DNA from: a bacterium
GTDB lineage: Bacteria > Myxococcota_A > Bradymonadia > UBA7976 > UBA1532
Length of the DNA stretch: 64,000 nucleotides
Assembly: GCA_030426085.1 (NCBI GenBank)
Contig: JAUHYW010000016.1
Coordinates: forward strand, 79,842-143,841
Direction of reading: 5' to 3'
Below, piece after piece: positions 7,822 to 16,736 of this stretch. The notes under the pieces are model-generated. The model was given only the letters and a program-made list of their open reading frames with translations. It was not told the origin of the DNA and made no database searches. Position 1 is the first letter of the stretch. Each line of letters opens with the position of its first letter. The translations under genes and the position numbers were made by a program.

Positions 7822-9915
7822 ATGCGAACCGCGCCCCGCCTCATCGCCCTCGCCGCCCTCGCGCTCGCCGCCTGCACCCCCACGGGCGGCGCGGAGGACG
7901 ACGAGCCGCCGATCCTCATCGGCGGCGACGCCGGGTCCGACACGGATCTCGACATGACCCTCGATCCCGAGCCCGACAGCGGGCCGGCACCCGACCTGGG
8001 CCCGGCGGCGGACATGGCCCTGCCCGATCCGCCCGTCGAGCCGGTGTGCACCGCCGGCACGGCCTACACCCCGGGCGCGGCGTTGTTCGTCGAGCGGACC
8101 GCCGAGTGGCAGCTCGAGGCCATCGGGGTGCACGCCACCCGGCTGTCGGTGGGCGACGTCGACGGCGACGGCTGGGCCGATGTCATGGCCCGGCGGGGCG
8201 GGCGGCGGTCGGACATCATGGTCGACGACCCCGAGGCGCGGCGGGCCCATCACTGGCTGCTGCGCAACACCGGCGAAGGCTTCGAAGACATGACCGCCGC
8301 CTCGGGCGTGCTCGCGGTGCGCGGCGACTACCCGCTGCCCCTCGGCCGCCCGATCGAGGTGGCGACCTTCGCCGACGTGGACGGCGACGGCGACCTCGAC
8401 CTGTACAGCGGCCTCGACACCCGCGAGCCGGTGGTCATCGAGCGCGAGGGCGAGGATCCCATCCGGGTCTTCGAGCGCTCGGAGCTGCTGCTCAACGACG
8501 GCGCGGGCGTCTTCACCCTCGCCCCGAGCGCGCACCCGCTGCGCCGGGTCGGGGCCAACGACGTGCCCTCGGGCGCGGCCTTCGTGGACTTCGACCGCGA
8601 CGGCCACGTCGATCTGTGGATGAGCCAGGGCGGCCTCGGCGCCCCGCTGCAAGACATCCTCTGGCGGGGCGACGGCGACGGCGGCTTCGACGACGTCACC
8701 CGGCTCGCCGGCCTGAGCACCGCCGAGTGGGTCGATCTCGAAGACATCAACCAGGGCCGGGGTCACACCACCGCGTGGTCGGCGGCGGCCTGTGATCTCA
8801 ACAACGACGGGGTGCCCGAGCTGCTCGCCGCCTCGTACGGGCGGGCGCCGAATCACTTGTGGCAGGGCGCCGAAGACCGGGGGCAGATCACCTTCGTCAA
8901 CCGCAGCGTCGACTCGGGCTACGCCTATGACGACGACATGACCTGGCAGGACGACCAGTTCGCCCGCTGCTTCTGCGCGTCGAACCGGGGCGCCGAGGGG
9001 TGCAGCGACGCGCCGGCGCCGAACGTCGGCTGCGGGCAGCAGAACTGGAACCACGACATCGGCCGGGAGCCCTTCCGCCTCGGCGGCAACAGCGGGGCGA
9101 CGGTCTGCGCCGACCTCAACAACGACGGCTGGATGGATCTCTACACCACCGAGATCAAGCACTGGTGGGCCGGCCGGGGCGCCGACGGGGGCGAGCCGCT
9201 CGTCAACGCCGGCGAGGGCGACGTGCGGTTCGAGCGGCCGGGCAACGCGACCACCGGCACCGAGATCGAGCACCCGCCGTTCAACTGGGACGAGGGGCAC
9301 ATCACCGCCGGCTACCTCGACGTCGACAACGACGGCCGCCAGGACATCTACGTCGGCGCGACGGACTACGCCGGCAACCGGGGCCGGCTGTACCGCAATA
9401 CGTCCGAGTGGGGCGGGGCGGTGCGCTTCGAAGAGGTGCCCACCGATGACTTCTTCGAACACAACCGCAGCCATGGCATGGCGGTGGCCGACTTCGACCG
9501 CGACGGCGACCTCGACCTCATCGTGGGTCACTCCCGGGCCCGGTGCGACGCCGACGCGCCCAACAACTGCTACCCCACGATGCAGGCCCGCTTCTTCGAG
9601 AATACGCTGGGCCAGGACGGCAACTGGCTCCAGCTCGACCTGCGGGGCGGCGAGGGCAGCAATACGCTGGCGGTCGGGGCCCGGGTCGAGGTGCGCACCG
9701 ACGACGGGGTGCAGGTGCAGGAGGTCGGCGGGGGCTACGGCCACTTCGGCGCCCAGCGCGATCGCGTCCTGCACTTCGGCCTCGGCGCGGCGTGCGAGGC
9801 GGTCGTCACCATCCGCTGGCCGAACGCCGATCTGACCACCGAGCGCCTGCGCCTCGGCAGCGGGCACCGCTACCTCGTCCGCCAGGGCGCGCCGGCCGAG
9901 GTCGCGCCCCGCTGA
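7822..9915 (+). CDS. FG-GAP/VCBS-repeat lipoprotein with ASPIC/UnbV C-terminal domain (CRTAC1-like)
   Basis: A 697-residue surface lipoprotein (lipobox Cys18) followed by a Pro/Asp/Met-rich linker. Seven or more FG-GAP/VCBS repeats follow, each with a calcium-loop motif such as DVDGDGWAD, DVDGDGDLD, DFDRDGHVD, DLNNDG and DFDRDGDLD, predicting a beta-propeller. A Cys-rich insertion occurs near residues 375-400. The last 110 residues match the ASPIC/UnbV domain (NWLQLDLRG, GARVEV, GGGYGHFGAQ, TIRWPN). Proteins of this architecture are secreted and often linked to adhesion or carbohydrate contact, but their activity is not established. The start has GGAGGA 5 bases upstream. It is divergent from the OmpA-like gene with 91 bases between starts. 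Confidence 0.85.
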   Translation: MRTAPRLIALAALALAACTPTGGAEDDEPPILIGGDAGSDTDLDMTLDPEPDSGPAPDLGPAADMALPDPPVEPVCTAGTAYTPGAALFVERTAEWQLEAIGVHATRLSVGDVDGDGWADVMARRGGRRSDIMVDDPEARRAHHWLLRNTGEGFEDMTAASGVLAVRGDYPLPLGRPIEVATFADVDGDGDLDLYSGLDTREPVVIEREGEDPIRVFERSELLLNDGAGVFTLAPSAHPLRRVGANDVPSGAAFVDFDRDGHVDLWMSQGGLGAPLQDILWRGDGDGGFDDVTRLAGLSTAEWVDLEDINQGRGHTTAWSAAACDLNNDGVPELLAASYGRAPNHLWQGAEDRGQITFVNRSVDSGYAYDDDMTWQDDQFARCFCASNRGAEGCSDAPAPNVGCGQQNWNHDIGREPFRLGGNSGATVCADLNNDGWMDLYTTEIKHWWAGRGADGGEPLVNAGEGDVRFERPGNATTGTEIEHPPFNWDEGHITAGYLDVDNDGRQDIYVGATDYAGNRGRLYRNTSEWGGAVRFEEVPTDDFFEHNRSHGMAVADFDRDGDLDLIVGHSRARCDADAPNNCYPTMQARFFENTLGQDGNWLQLDLRGGEGSNTLAVGARVEVRTDDGVQVQEVGGGYGHFGAQRDRVLHFGLGAACEAVVTIRWPNADLTTERLRLGSGHRYLVRQGAPAEVAPR

Positions 9916-9977
9916 GCCCCCCCCCGAAGCCGGCCGCGGGTCTTCCGTCGGGCGGCGCTCTCTGGCATGGTGACCCC

Positions 9978-11570
9978 GTGTCGATACACCCCCCCGAGAT
10001 CCCGGCGCTGGTGCGGCTGACGGCCGGCGAGATGCTCGACCGGCTCGCCGCCGGCGAGGTCACCAGCCGGGCGCTGGTCGAGGCCCACATCGCGCGCATC
10101 GAGGCGATCGACGGGCGGGTGGGGGCCATCGTGCACCGCCGCTTCGACGCCGCCCGGCGCGAGGCCGACGCGGTCGACGCCGCCCGGGCCGAGGGCCCCG
10201 ATCCCCGGCCGCTGGCGGGGCTGCCCATCACGGTCAAGGACAACTTCCACCTCGAAGGCACCGCCAGCACCATCGGCATCCGGGCCCGGCTCGATCATCG
10301 GGCGTCCACCGACGCGGTGCTCGTTGGTCGCCTGCGGGCGGCGGGCGCGGTCATCCTGGCCAAGACCAACGTGCCCCAGCTCCTGCTGGCGCAGGAGACC
10401 GAGAACCGCATCTTCGGGCGCACCGGCAACCCGTGGCACCTCGAGCGCAGCCCCGGCGGGTCGAGCGGCGGCGAGTCGGCGGCCGTCGCCAGCGGCATGA
10501 GCCCGCTCGGCTTCGGCAGCGACATCGGCGGGTCCATCCGCATCCCGTGCCACTTCACCGGGATCGCCGGGCTCAAGCCCACCCTCGATCGCTGGTCCAA
10601 CCGGGGCATGGTCGGCGCGGTGCCGGGGCAGGAGCTCGTCCGGGCGCAGTGCGGCCCGATGGCCCGCTCGGTGGCCGATCTGGTGCGGGTGTGGCGGGCG
10701 CTCGATCCGGCCGAGATGGCCGCCCGCGACCCCTACGTGCCGCCGATGCCCGCCGGCGATCCGGCCGCGGTCGACCTGAGCGGGCTGCGCGTCGGCTGGT
10801 ACATCGACGACGGCTTCCTGGCGCCGACGCCGGCCATCGCCCGGGCGGTCGAGCGGGCCCGCGACGCGCTGATCGACGCCGGGGCGACCCTGGTGCCGTT
10901 CCGCGAGCCGGACGAGGGCGAGGTGCTCTACCTGTGGCTCTCGGCCATCACCAGCGACGGCGGGGCGACCTATCAGCGGGTGCTGGACGGCGAGCCGTTC
11001 CCCGACGTGCTCAAGCAGAGCGCGAACGTGCTGCGGCTGCCCGAGGCCGCCCGCCGGGGGCTGGCCGCGGTGCTCGAGCGGCTCGGCGAGAAGCGGGTCG
11101 CCCGGCTGCTGCGGGTGCTGGGGCGCAAGCCGGTCGAGGCGTATTGGGATCGGGTCGCCGCCCGCACCGCGATGCGCCGGGCGGCGCTCGACGCGTGGAA
11201 CGACGCCCGGGTCGACGCCGTGCTCGGCCCCCCGCACACGACCCCGGCGATGGCGCATGGCCAGTCATCGGATTACACCCTGGGGCTGGCCAACATGTTC
11301 CGCTACGCCCTGTGCAACCTGCCGGCGGGCATCGTGCCGGCGGCCCGGGTGGGCGAGGGCGACCGCATGCCATCCCCCGGGCGCGGCGCCGATCGCGTCG
11401 ACAAGCTCCAGGAGGCCATCGACGCCGGATCGCTCGGCCTGCCGGTCGGGGTCCAGATCGCCGCCCGCCCCTATCGGGAGGACGTCGCCCTGGCGGTGAT
11501 GGCGGCCATCGAGCAGCGGCTGCTGGTCCACGAGGATTTTCCCCACACACCCATCGATCCCATGCCCTGA
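9978..11570 (+). CDS. Amidase-signature hydrolase (FAAH-like)
   Basis: A 530-residue Ser-cisSer-Lys hydrolase predicted to cleave a carboxamide. The triad is visible: Lys87 in TVKDNF, the Ser162-Ser163 pair in GGSSGGE, and nucleophile Ser186 in GSDIGGSIRIP. The sequence continues FTGIAGLKPT and has NLPAGIVPAARV near residue 450, a pattern seen in fatty-acid-amide-hydrolase-type members rather than GatA. No GatB or GatC neighbour is present, so a tRNA amidotransferase role is unlikely. The GTG start is the only plausible in-frame start after the upstream stop and has no good ribosome site, so a small error in the start is possible. The malQ gene follows after 25 bases. Confidence 0.85.
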   Translation: MSIHPPEIPALVRLTAGEMLDRLAAGEVTSRALVEAHIARIEAIDGRVGAIVHRRFDAARREADAVDAARAEGPDPRPLAGLPITVKDNFHLEGTASTIGIRARLDHRASTDAVLVGRLRAAGAVILAKTNVPQLLLAQETENRIFGRTGNPWHLERSPGGSSGGESAAVASGMSPLGFGSDIGGSIRIPCHFTGIAGLKPTLDRWSNRGMVGAVPGQELVRAQCGPMARSVADLVRVWRALDPAEMAARDPYVPPMPAGDPAAVDLSGLRVGWYIDDGFLAPTPAIARAVERARDALIDAGATLVPFREPDEGEVLYLWLSAITSDGGATYQRVLDGEPFPDVLKQSANVLRLPEAARRGLAAVLERLGEKRVARLLRVLGRKPVEAYWDRVAARTAMRRAALDAWNDARVDAVLGPPHTTPAMAHGQSSDYTLGLANMFRYALCNLPAGIVPAARVGEGDRMPSPGRGADRVDKLQEAIDAGSLGLPVGVQIAARPYREDVALAVMAAIEQRLLVHEDFPHTPIDPMP

Positions 11571-11595
11571 GTCACGGGCGCATCAGCGAGGCACC

Positions 11596-13104
11596 ATGTC
11601 ATCCATCGATCTCTCGGCCCGCCGGGCGGGCATCCTCCTGCACCCGACCTCGTTGCCCGGACCCCACGGCATCGGCGACCTGGGGGCGGCGGCCCACCGG
11701 TTCCTCGACTGGCTGCGCTCGGCGGGTATCGGCTGCTGGCAGGTGCTGCCCATCGTGCCCCCCGGCGCGGGCAACTCACCCTACTCGAGCTGGTCGGCTT
11801 TCGCCGGCAACCCGTGGCTGGTCAGCCTGCCCGACCTCGCGGCCCACGGCCTGCTCGACCGGGCCGACCTGGAGCCGCCGGCGGCGCTGGCCGGCGCGAG
11901 CGAGCGGGCCGACTTCGGCGCGATGATGCGGTTCAAGGGCCCCCGGCTGGTCGCGGCCGCCGACCGGCTGCGCAGCGACGCGTCGCACCCGTGGCACGGG
12001 AAGCTGAAGGCGTTCGAGGCCGAGAGCGACTGGCTGCACGGCACCGCCGTCTTCGCCGCGATCAAGAACCGCCACGGCGACACCGCGTGGTGGGACTGGC
12101 CGGCCGCGCTGCGCGACCGCGAGGCCGGCGCGCTGGCCGCCGCCGAGGCCGAGCTGGCCGACGACATCGCCCGGGTCAAGGCGATCCAGTTCTTCTTCGA
12201 CCGGCAGTGGCGCGCGCTGCAACAGGCGGCGGGCGAGCGGGGCATCGAGCTGATCGGCGACCTGCCGATCTACGTCGACGCCGACAGCGCCGACGTGTGG
12301 CTGAACCGGGGGCTGTTCGACCTGACCCCCGACGGCCGGCGCAAGGCGGTCAGCGGGGTGCCGCCGGACGCGTTCAGCGACGTCGGCCAGCTCTGGGGCA
12401 ACCCGCTGTACCGGTGGGACGTGCTGGCCGAGACCGGCTACGGGTGGTGGATCGCCCGGCTGAAGCGGGCCCTCGAGCTGCACGATCGGGTGCGCATCGA
12501 TCACTTCCGGGCGTTCAGCGCCTACTGGTCGGTGCCCGGCGGGGCGAGCGACGCCCGCTCGGGGCATTGGGTGAAGGGCCCCGGGCAGGCGATCTTCGAC
12601 GCCTTCGAAGCCGCGCTGGGCGCGCCGCTGCCGATCATCGCCGAGGATCTGGGCGACATCGACCAGCCGGTGCGCGATCTGCTCGAGGCCTGCCGGCTGC
12701 CGGGCATGAAGATCCTCCAATTCGCGTTCGGCGGCGAGAGCGACAACCTCTACCTGCCCCACAACCACCGGCCCGACGCGGTGGTCTACACCGGCACCCA
12801 TGACAACGACACGACCCTCGGCTGGTGGCTCGCGGCGGGGGACAAAACGAAGCACCACGTCCGGATCTACTACCGCATCGATGGGAACGACCTGGTGTGG
12901 GACCTCATCCGCGGCGCCTACGCCAGCCCCTGTCGGTTGGCGATCATCCCGATGCAGGACGTGCTGGCGCTCGACAGCCGGGGGCGCATGAACACCCCCG
13001 CGGTGGCCGAGGGCAACTGGGGTTGGCGCATGCGCGCCGAGCAGCTCCGGCCGGCGCACGCCGAGCGGCTGCGGGGGCTGGCCGCGCTCTACCAACGAGG
13101 TTGA
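11596..13104 (+). CDS. malQ: 4-alpha-glucanotransferase (GH77, amylomaltase)
   Basis: The enzyme transfers alpha-1,4-glucan segments between maltodextrins in the cytoplasm. The 502-residue length is typical of short amylomaltases. Family signatures are all present: GILLHPTSLPGPHGIGDLG at the N-terminus, SPYSSWSAFAGNP, nucleophile Asp302 in RIDHFR, acid/base Glu350 in IIAEDLG, and Asp403 in GTHDNDT. GAGG lies upstream of the ATG. It follows the amidase by 25 bases, so the two may share a transcript. A functional link with the GH13 enzyme at 2.5-5.7 kb is likely from the chemistry. Confidence 0.95.
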   Translation: MSSIDLSARRAGILLHPTSLPGPHGIGDLGAAAHRFLDWLRSAGIGCWQVLPIVPPGAGNSPYSSWSAFAGNPWLVSLPDLAAHGLLDRADLEPPAALAGASERADFGAMMRFKGPRLVAAADRLRSDASHPWHGKLKAFEAESDWLHGTAVFAAIKNRHGDTAWWDWPAALRDREAGALAAAEAELADDIARVKAIQFFFDRQWRALQQAAGERGIELIGDLPIYVDADSADVWLNRGLFDLTPDGRRKAVSGVPPDAFSDVGQLWGNPLYRWDVLAETGYGWWIARLKRALELHDRVRIDHFRAFSAYWSVPGGASDARSGHWVKGPGQAIFDAFEAALGAPLPIIAEDLGDIDQPVRDLLEACRLPGMKILQFAFGGESDNLYLPHNHRPDAVVYTGTHDNDTTLGWWLAAGDKTKHHVRIYYRIDGNDLVWDLIRGAYASPCRLAIIPMQDVLALDSRGRMNTPAVAEGNWGWRMRAEQLRPAHAERLRGLAALYQRG

Positions 13105-13122
13105 TTCGGCTGTTCGGCCGAA
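13105..13122 (+). terminator. Weak hairpin directly after malQ
   Basis: TTCGGC and GCCGAA form a 6-bp stem with a 6-base loop immediately after the malQ stop codon. There is no U-run, so intrinsic termination is doubtful. The remaining bases to 13298 contain no gene. Confidence 0.3.
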
Positions 13123-13298
13123 CTACGAAGCCCGCCGCCCCGCTCAAACCCATCTCTCTGCCATAGTATGAGGCGGATACGGGGCTGGTGCGTCCACTCG
13201 CCCCCTGCTGATTTCCGACTTTGGCTTGACGATCGAACAGTCGATATGGATCCTCCAACTCGGGGCCGGCCGCAGTGGTCGCCCGTTCGGAGGTCAAG

Positions 13299-15026
13299 AT
13301 GGCACCTGCAACTCGACTCGTCGCCGGCATCACCCTGTCGCTCTGCGCCGCGCTCGGCGCCGGATGCGACGACGATCCGCCGGCCGAGAGCACCGACATG
13401 GGGGGCGACATGGCCCCGACCGGCGCGGTCACCTGGCATCAGGACGTCGCGCCCATCGTCATGCGCCGCTGCGCCACCTGCCACGTCGTCGGCGGGGTCG
13501 CCCCGTTCCCGCTCGACAGCTACGAGACGGTCAGCCGGATGGGTGCGGTGGCGCTCAACGCCATCGAGGCCGGGCGCATGCCGCCCTGGATGCCCGATCC
13601 CGACTGTCGGGAGTACGAGGATCAGCGGCTGCTGACCGCCGACGAGAAGGCGCTCTTCCGGGCGTGGGTCGACGGGGGCACGCCCGAGGGCGACGCGGCG
13701 CGCGCCGCGCCGATCGAGATCCCCGAGGCGGAGACCTTCGAGGCGACCGACGTCGCCCGCCCGATGCAGAGCTTCGTGCCCGACGACGGCGTCGCCGACG
13801 ACTACCGCTGCTTCATCCTCGACACCGAGTTCGACGCGCCGACCTTCCTCACCGCCAGCCGGGCGGTGCCCGACGCCGAGGCCATCGTGCACCACGTCCT
13901 GGTCTACGCCCTCGCGCCGGACCAGGTGCCCGGCGCGCTCGCAGCCGACGCCGAGAGCGAGGCCGAGGGCTACCCCTGCTTCGGCAGCCCCATGCCCGAG
14001 CGCACCGGCGACGTGGTCGGCTTCGGCGGCGGGGGGCTGCCCAGCCAGGTCGGCTCGTGGGTGCCGGGGGCCAACGACAACATCCTGCCGCCGGATCACG
14101 CCATCCCGATCATGCCCGGCAGCCGGCTGGTGATGCAGGTGCACTACAACTTCGGCGCCTCGGGGGCCGAGCCCGACGCCACGACCTTCGAGATGCGGCT
14201 GACCGACGAGCCGCCGCTGTTCGAGGCCCTTCAGCGGCCGGTGCTCGTGCGCCACCTCGAGATCCCGGCCGGCGAGCCGGAGGCGGTCAACCGCGCCCGC
14301 TTCGTGCACTACGGCGACGCGCCGCTGACCATCACCTCGGCCGGCCCCCACATGCACACCCTCGGGGTGCGGCTCAAGAGCACCGTCGAGCGGGCCGATG
14401 GCTCCGAAGAGTGCCTGCTGGATGTGAAGCGGTGGCTCTACGAGTGGCAGCAGGGGTTCGAGTTCCTGCCCGACGAGTGGGTGACCCTCAACCCCGGGGA
14501 TGCCATCACCCTGGAGTGTGTCTTCGACAACTCGGCGGCCAACCAGCCCTTCGTCGACGGGGCGCAGATCGAGCCGCGGGACGTCGCGTGGGGCGAGGGC
14601 ACCCTCGACGAGATGTGCATGAACTACATCACCTTCAGCCGGCCCTACACGCCGCCGGCCCCGCCCGCCGAGGGGTGCACCGAAGACGTCGCCGGCTGCA
14701 TCGCCGACTGCGCCGACGACCGCTCCACCGCCGACTGCCTCATGGCCTGCGGCGGCGGCCCGCAGTGCACGTTCTGCGCGTTCCAGCAGACCCCCGACTG
14801 CGGCGGCGTGCGCTGCGCGGCCGATCTGCTCGCGCTGCGCGACGATCCGTGCCTCCAGCACTGCTACATCACCGTCACCATGCTCGGCGGCGAGCCCACC
14901 GCCTGCCTGAAGGACGCCTGCCCCGAGGCCTACGCCGCGGCGATGGGTTGCCTCGGCGAGGTGCTCGACGAGGGCACCTGCGATCAGCCCATCGTCGACG
15001 CCTGCGGGCTGCGGCTCCCGCGGTGA
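13299..15026 (+). CDS. Lipoprotein with monohaem cytochrome c and copper type II (PHM-like) monooxygenase fold
   Basis: A 575-residue exported lipoprotein: lipobox at the end of a long signal peptide, acidic linker, then a haem c site at Cys58-x-x-Cys61-His62. The two-domain body resembles copper type II ascorbate-dependent monooxygenases. All six metal ligands known from peptidylglycine hydroxylating monooxygenase have candidates: His198-His199 (VHHVLV), His282 (QVHYN), His351-x-His353 (PHMHT) and Met439 (DEMCMNY). The last 120 residues are Cys-rich. A haem could supply electrons to the copper site; that is inference. The ATG was chosen for GGAGGT 5 bases upstream. A paralogue at 27.3-29.0 kb has lost most of the copper ligands. 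Confidence 0.8.
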   Translation: MAPATRLVAGITLSLCAALGAGCDDDPPAESTDMGGDMAPTGAVTWHQDVAPIVMRRCATCHVVGGVAPFPLDSYETVSRMGAVALNAIEAGRMPPWMPDPDCREYEDQRLLTADEKALFRAWVDGGTPEGDAARAAPIEIPEAETFEATDVARPMQSFVPDDGVADDYRCFILDTEFDAPTFLTASRAVPDAEAIVHHVLVYALAPDQVPGALAADAESEAEGYPCFGSPMPERTGDVVGFGGGGLPSQVGSWVPGANDNILPPDHAIPIMPGSRLVMQVHYNFGASGAEPDATTFEMRLTDEPPLFEALQRPVLVRHLEIPAGEPEAVNRARFVHYGDAPLTITSAGPHMHTLGVRLKSTVERADGSEECLLDVKRWLYEWQQGFEFLPDEWVTLNPGDAITLECVFDNSAANQPFVDGAQIEPRDVAWGEGTLDEMCMNYITFSRPYTPPAPPAEGCTEDVAGCIADCADDRSTADCLMACGGGPQCTFCAFQQTPDCGGVRCAADLLALRDDPCLQHCYITVTMLGGEPTACLKDACPEAYAAAMGCLGEVLDEGTCDQPIVDACGLRLPR

Positions 15027-15095
15027 CGGTCGGATCTGGTAGCCTGCGCGCCGACCTGTGAGGAGGCGACGCCCGCCCGTGAAAGACGCAAGCCG

Positions 15096-15713
15096 ATGAC
15101 CACCCGTGAGCAGCAGCGGATCGAGACGCGGGGCCGCATCATCGCCGCGGCGGTCGAGACCTTCGCCGAGCGGGGTTTTCACGGGGCGTCCACCCGGGAG
15201 ATCGCCGGGCGCTCCGGCGTGACCCAGGGCCTGGTGACCTACCACTTCCAGAACAAGGACACCCTGTGGCGCGAGGCGGCGGATCACGTCTTCTCGGGGC
15301 TGTTCACCGACATCCGGGGTCGGGTGGCGGCCGAGGCCCCCGAGACGACCCGCGAGCTGGCCCGGGCGATGGTCCGGGCCTACGTGCGGCACGTCGCCGA
15401 GCGGCCGGCCATCATGCGGTTCCTGGTGCAGGAGGGGCACACCGACGACCCCCGCATCGAGTGGCTGGTCGACACCCACGTGGGCCAGATGCACCAGCAC
15501 TTCGTCGGCTTCATGACGATGGCCGGGGTCGCCGCCGACGCCGACGAGGCGGTGCACCTGTATTACGCGATGGCCGGCGCGGGCAGCCTCATGTTCTCGG
15601 TGCCGGCGCTGTGTCGCCGGGTGACCGGGGTCGACCCCGGCGCGCCCGAGGTGATCGAGCGCCACGCCGACTTCGTCGCCCGCCTGCTGGTGCCCGACCC
15701 GCCCGGTGGGTGA
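15096..15713 (+). CDS. TetR/AcrR-family transcriptional regulator
   Basis: A 205-residue repressor-type protein. Residues 10-60 form the TetR DNA-binding domain: [19 protein letters not shown], then the recognition segment [24 protein letters not shown] with its typical YHF-x-NKD ending. The rest is helical and should bind a ligand and form a dimer; the ligand cannot be told. No ribosome site sits directly before the ATG. Instead an AGGAGG at 15061 precedes a GTG (15079) that opens a six-codon frame ending TGA inside the regulator's own ATG, so start-stop coupling from a tiny leader is possible. Likely targets are itself or the upstream lipoprotein gene, by position only. Confidence 0.9.
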   Translation: MTTREQQRIETRGRIIAAAVETFAERGFHGASTREIAGRSGVTQGLVTYHFQNKDTLWREAADHVFSGLFTDIRGRVAAEAPETTRELARAMVRAYVRHVAERPAIMRFLVQEGHTDDPRIEWLVDTHVGQMHQHFVGFMTMAGVAADADEAVHLYYAMAGAGSLMFSVPALCRRVTGVDPGAPEVIERHADFVARLLVPDPPGG

Positions 15714-15734
15714 TCACGGGCCGCGCCTGGGTGA

Positions 15735-16736
15735 TCACGGGCCGCGCCAGACATGCCCCGCGGTGCCCTCGTCGAGGTAGCCCAGGTTGCCGACGGCGTT
15801 GTCCCGCTCGGCGGCGCTGATCGTGTAGAAGTGATTGCCGCCCTCGGGGCTGTACATGCGATACAGCGGCACCGATCCGCACAGCGGGCGGGGCGACCAG
15901 TAGCCGATGGTGCGCTCGGGCGCCACCTGGATCTCGCAGGCGGTGTCGTTGGTCAGGAAGTACTTGCCGTTCGGCTTGCGGCACAGGAAGACCGCCCGCA
16001 TGCCTCGCAGATCGTCGGTGTAGAGGTGGAAGAACGCCTCCGCTTCGAGCCGATACGGCGCCTGCCGGGCCCGGGCGAGGTCGTCGGTGAAGAGGTGCCC
16101 GTTGCCGCTCGACCGGTGGATGGGGCGTCGGCAGCCGGCCAGCCCTTCGTCGCAGCGGCCCTCGCAGTTGTCGTCGATCGCGTTGCACTGCTCGGCCGGC
16201 GGGCGGCACTCGGCGAAGCCGTCGACGCAGGCGGTGGTGCCCTCGGTGTCGCACATCGTCGCGCACGGGGTGTCCGGCGCGCAGTCGCTCTCCAGCTCGC
16301 AGCCGGTGTCCGGGTCGCCGTCGACGTCGACGAAGCCCGGATCACAGGCTCCGATCGCGCACGCGCCGTCGACGCAGGCCGCCATGCCGTTGCGCACCGC
16401 GCAGGCCCGCCCGCAGTCGCCGCAGTTGAGCGGGTCGCGGCTCAGATCGGCGCAGGTGACCCCGCACACGTCCAGCGGCGCGCAGGCCTCTGGGGTGGGG
16501 CCCGGCCGGGCGTCGGGGGTCGCCTCGGGCGCGGCGTCGGGGTCGGCCGGCATGCCATCGGGCGTTGGATCCCCGCCGTCGGGGGATGGGCCGGGATCGG
16601 GGTCGGGCGCGCGCTGATCCCAGACGTCCAGCGGCGGCAGGGTGTCCGGCCGGGCGCCGGCGTCGACGGTGAACTCGGCGTCGGCGCAGGCGACGAGCAG
16701 CGCCGCGAGGCTCGGGGCGAGCGCCCACCGGATCAC
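15735..16736 (-). CDS. Cys-rich lipoprotein with MopE-like motifs and DUF5648 C-terminal domain
   Basis: A 333-residue exported protein. It begins with GTG inside the stop of the DUF1552 gene (GTGA overlap), so translation is coupled. The signal peptide ends at a lipobox Cys (LLVAC), then a Pro/Asp linker. The middle (about 95-195) holds MopE-type Cys motifs such as DPLNCGDCGRAC and CNAIDDNCEGRCDEG. The last 140 residues match DUF5648, with repeated HLFTDD, FFHLYTDD and GNHFYTISAAERDNA segments and an aromatic ending. DUF5648 occurs in many secreted bacterial proteins without a known activity. As the third gene of the DUF1592-DUF1552 operon it may be a surface partner of those proteins. Confidence 0.8.
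   Translation of the reverse strand: MIRWALAPSLAALLVACADAEFTVDAGARPDTLPPLDVWDQRAPDPDPGPSPDGGDPTPDGMPADPDAAPEATPDARPGPTPEACAPLDVCGVTCADLSRDPLNCGDCGRACAVRNGMAACVDGACAIGACDPGFVDVDGDPDTGCELESDCAPDTPCATMCDTEGTTACVDGFAECRPPAEQCNAIDDNCEGRCDEGLAGCRRPIHRSSGNGHLFTDDLARARQAPYRLEAEAFFHLYTDDLRGMRAVFLCRKPNGKYFLTNDTACEIQVAPERTIGYWSPRPLCGSVPLYRMYSPEGGNHFYTISAAERDNAVGNLGYLDEGTAGHVWRGP

Noticed and set aside
9978..11570. GatA subunit of a tRNA-dependent amidotransferase
   Set aside because: No gatB or gatC nearby and the C-terminal pattern resembles FAAH-type amidases.
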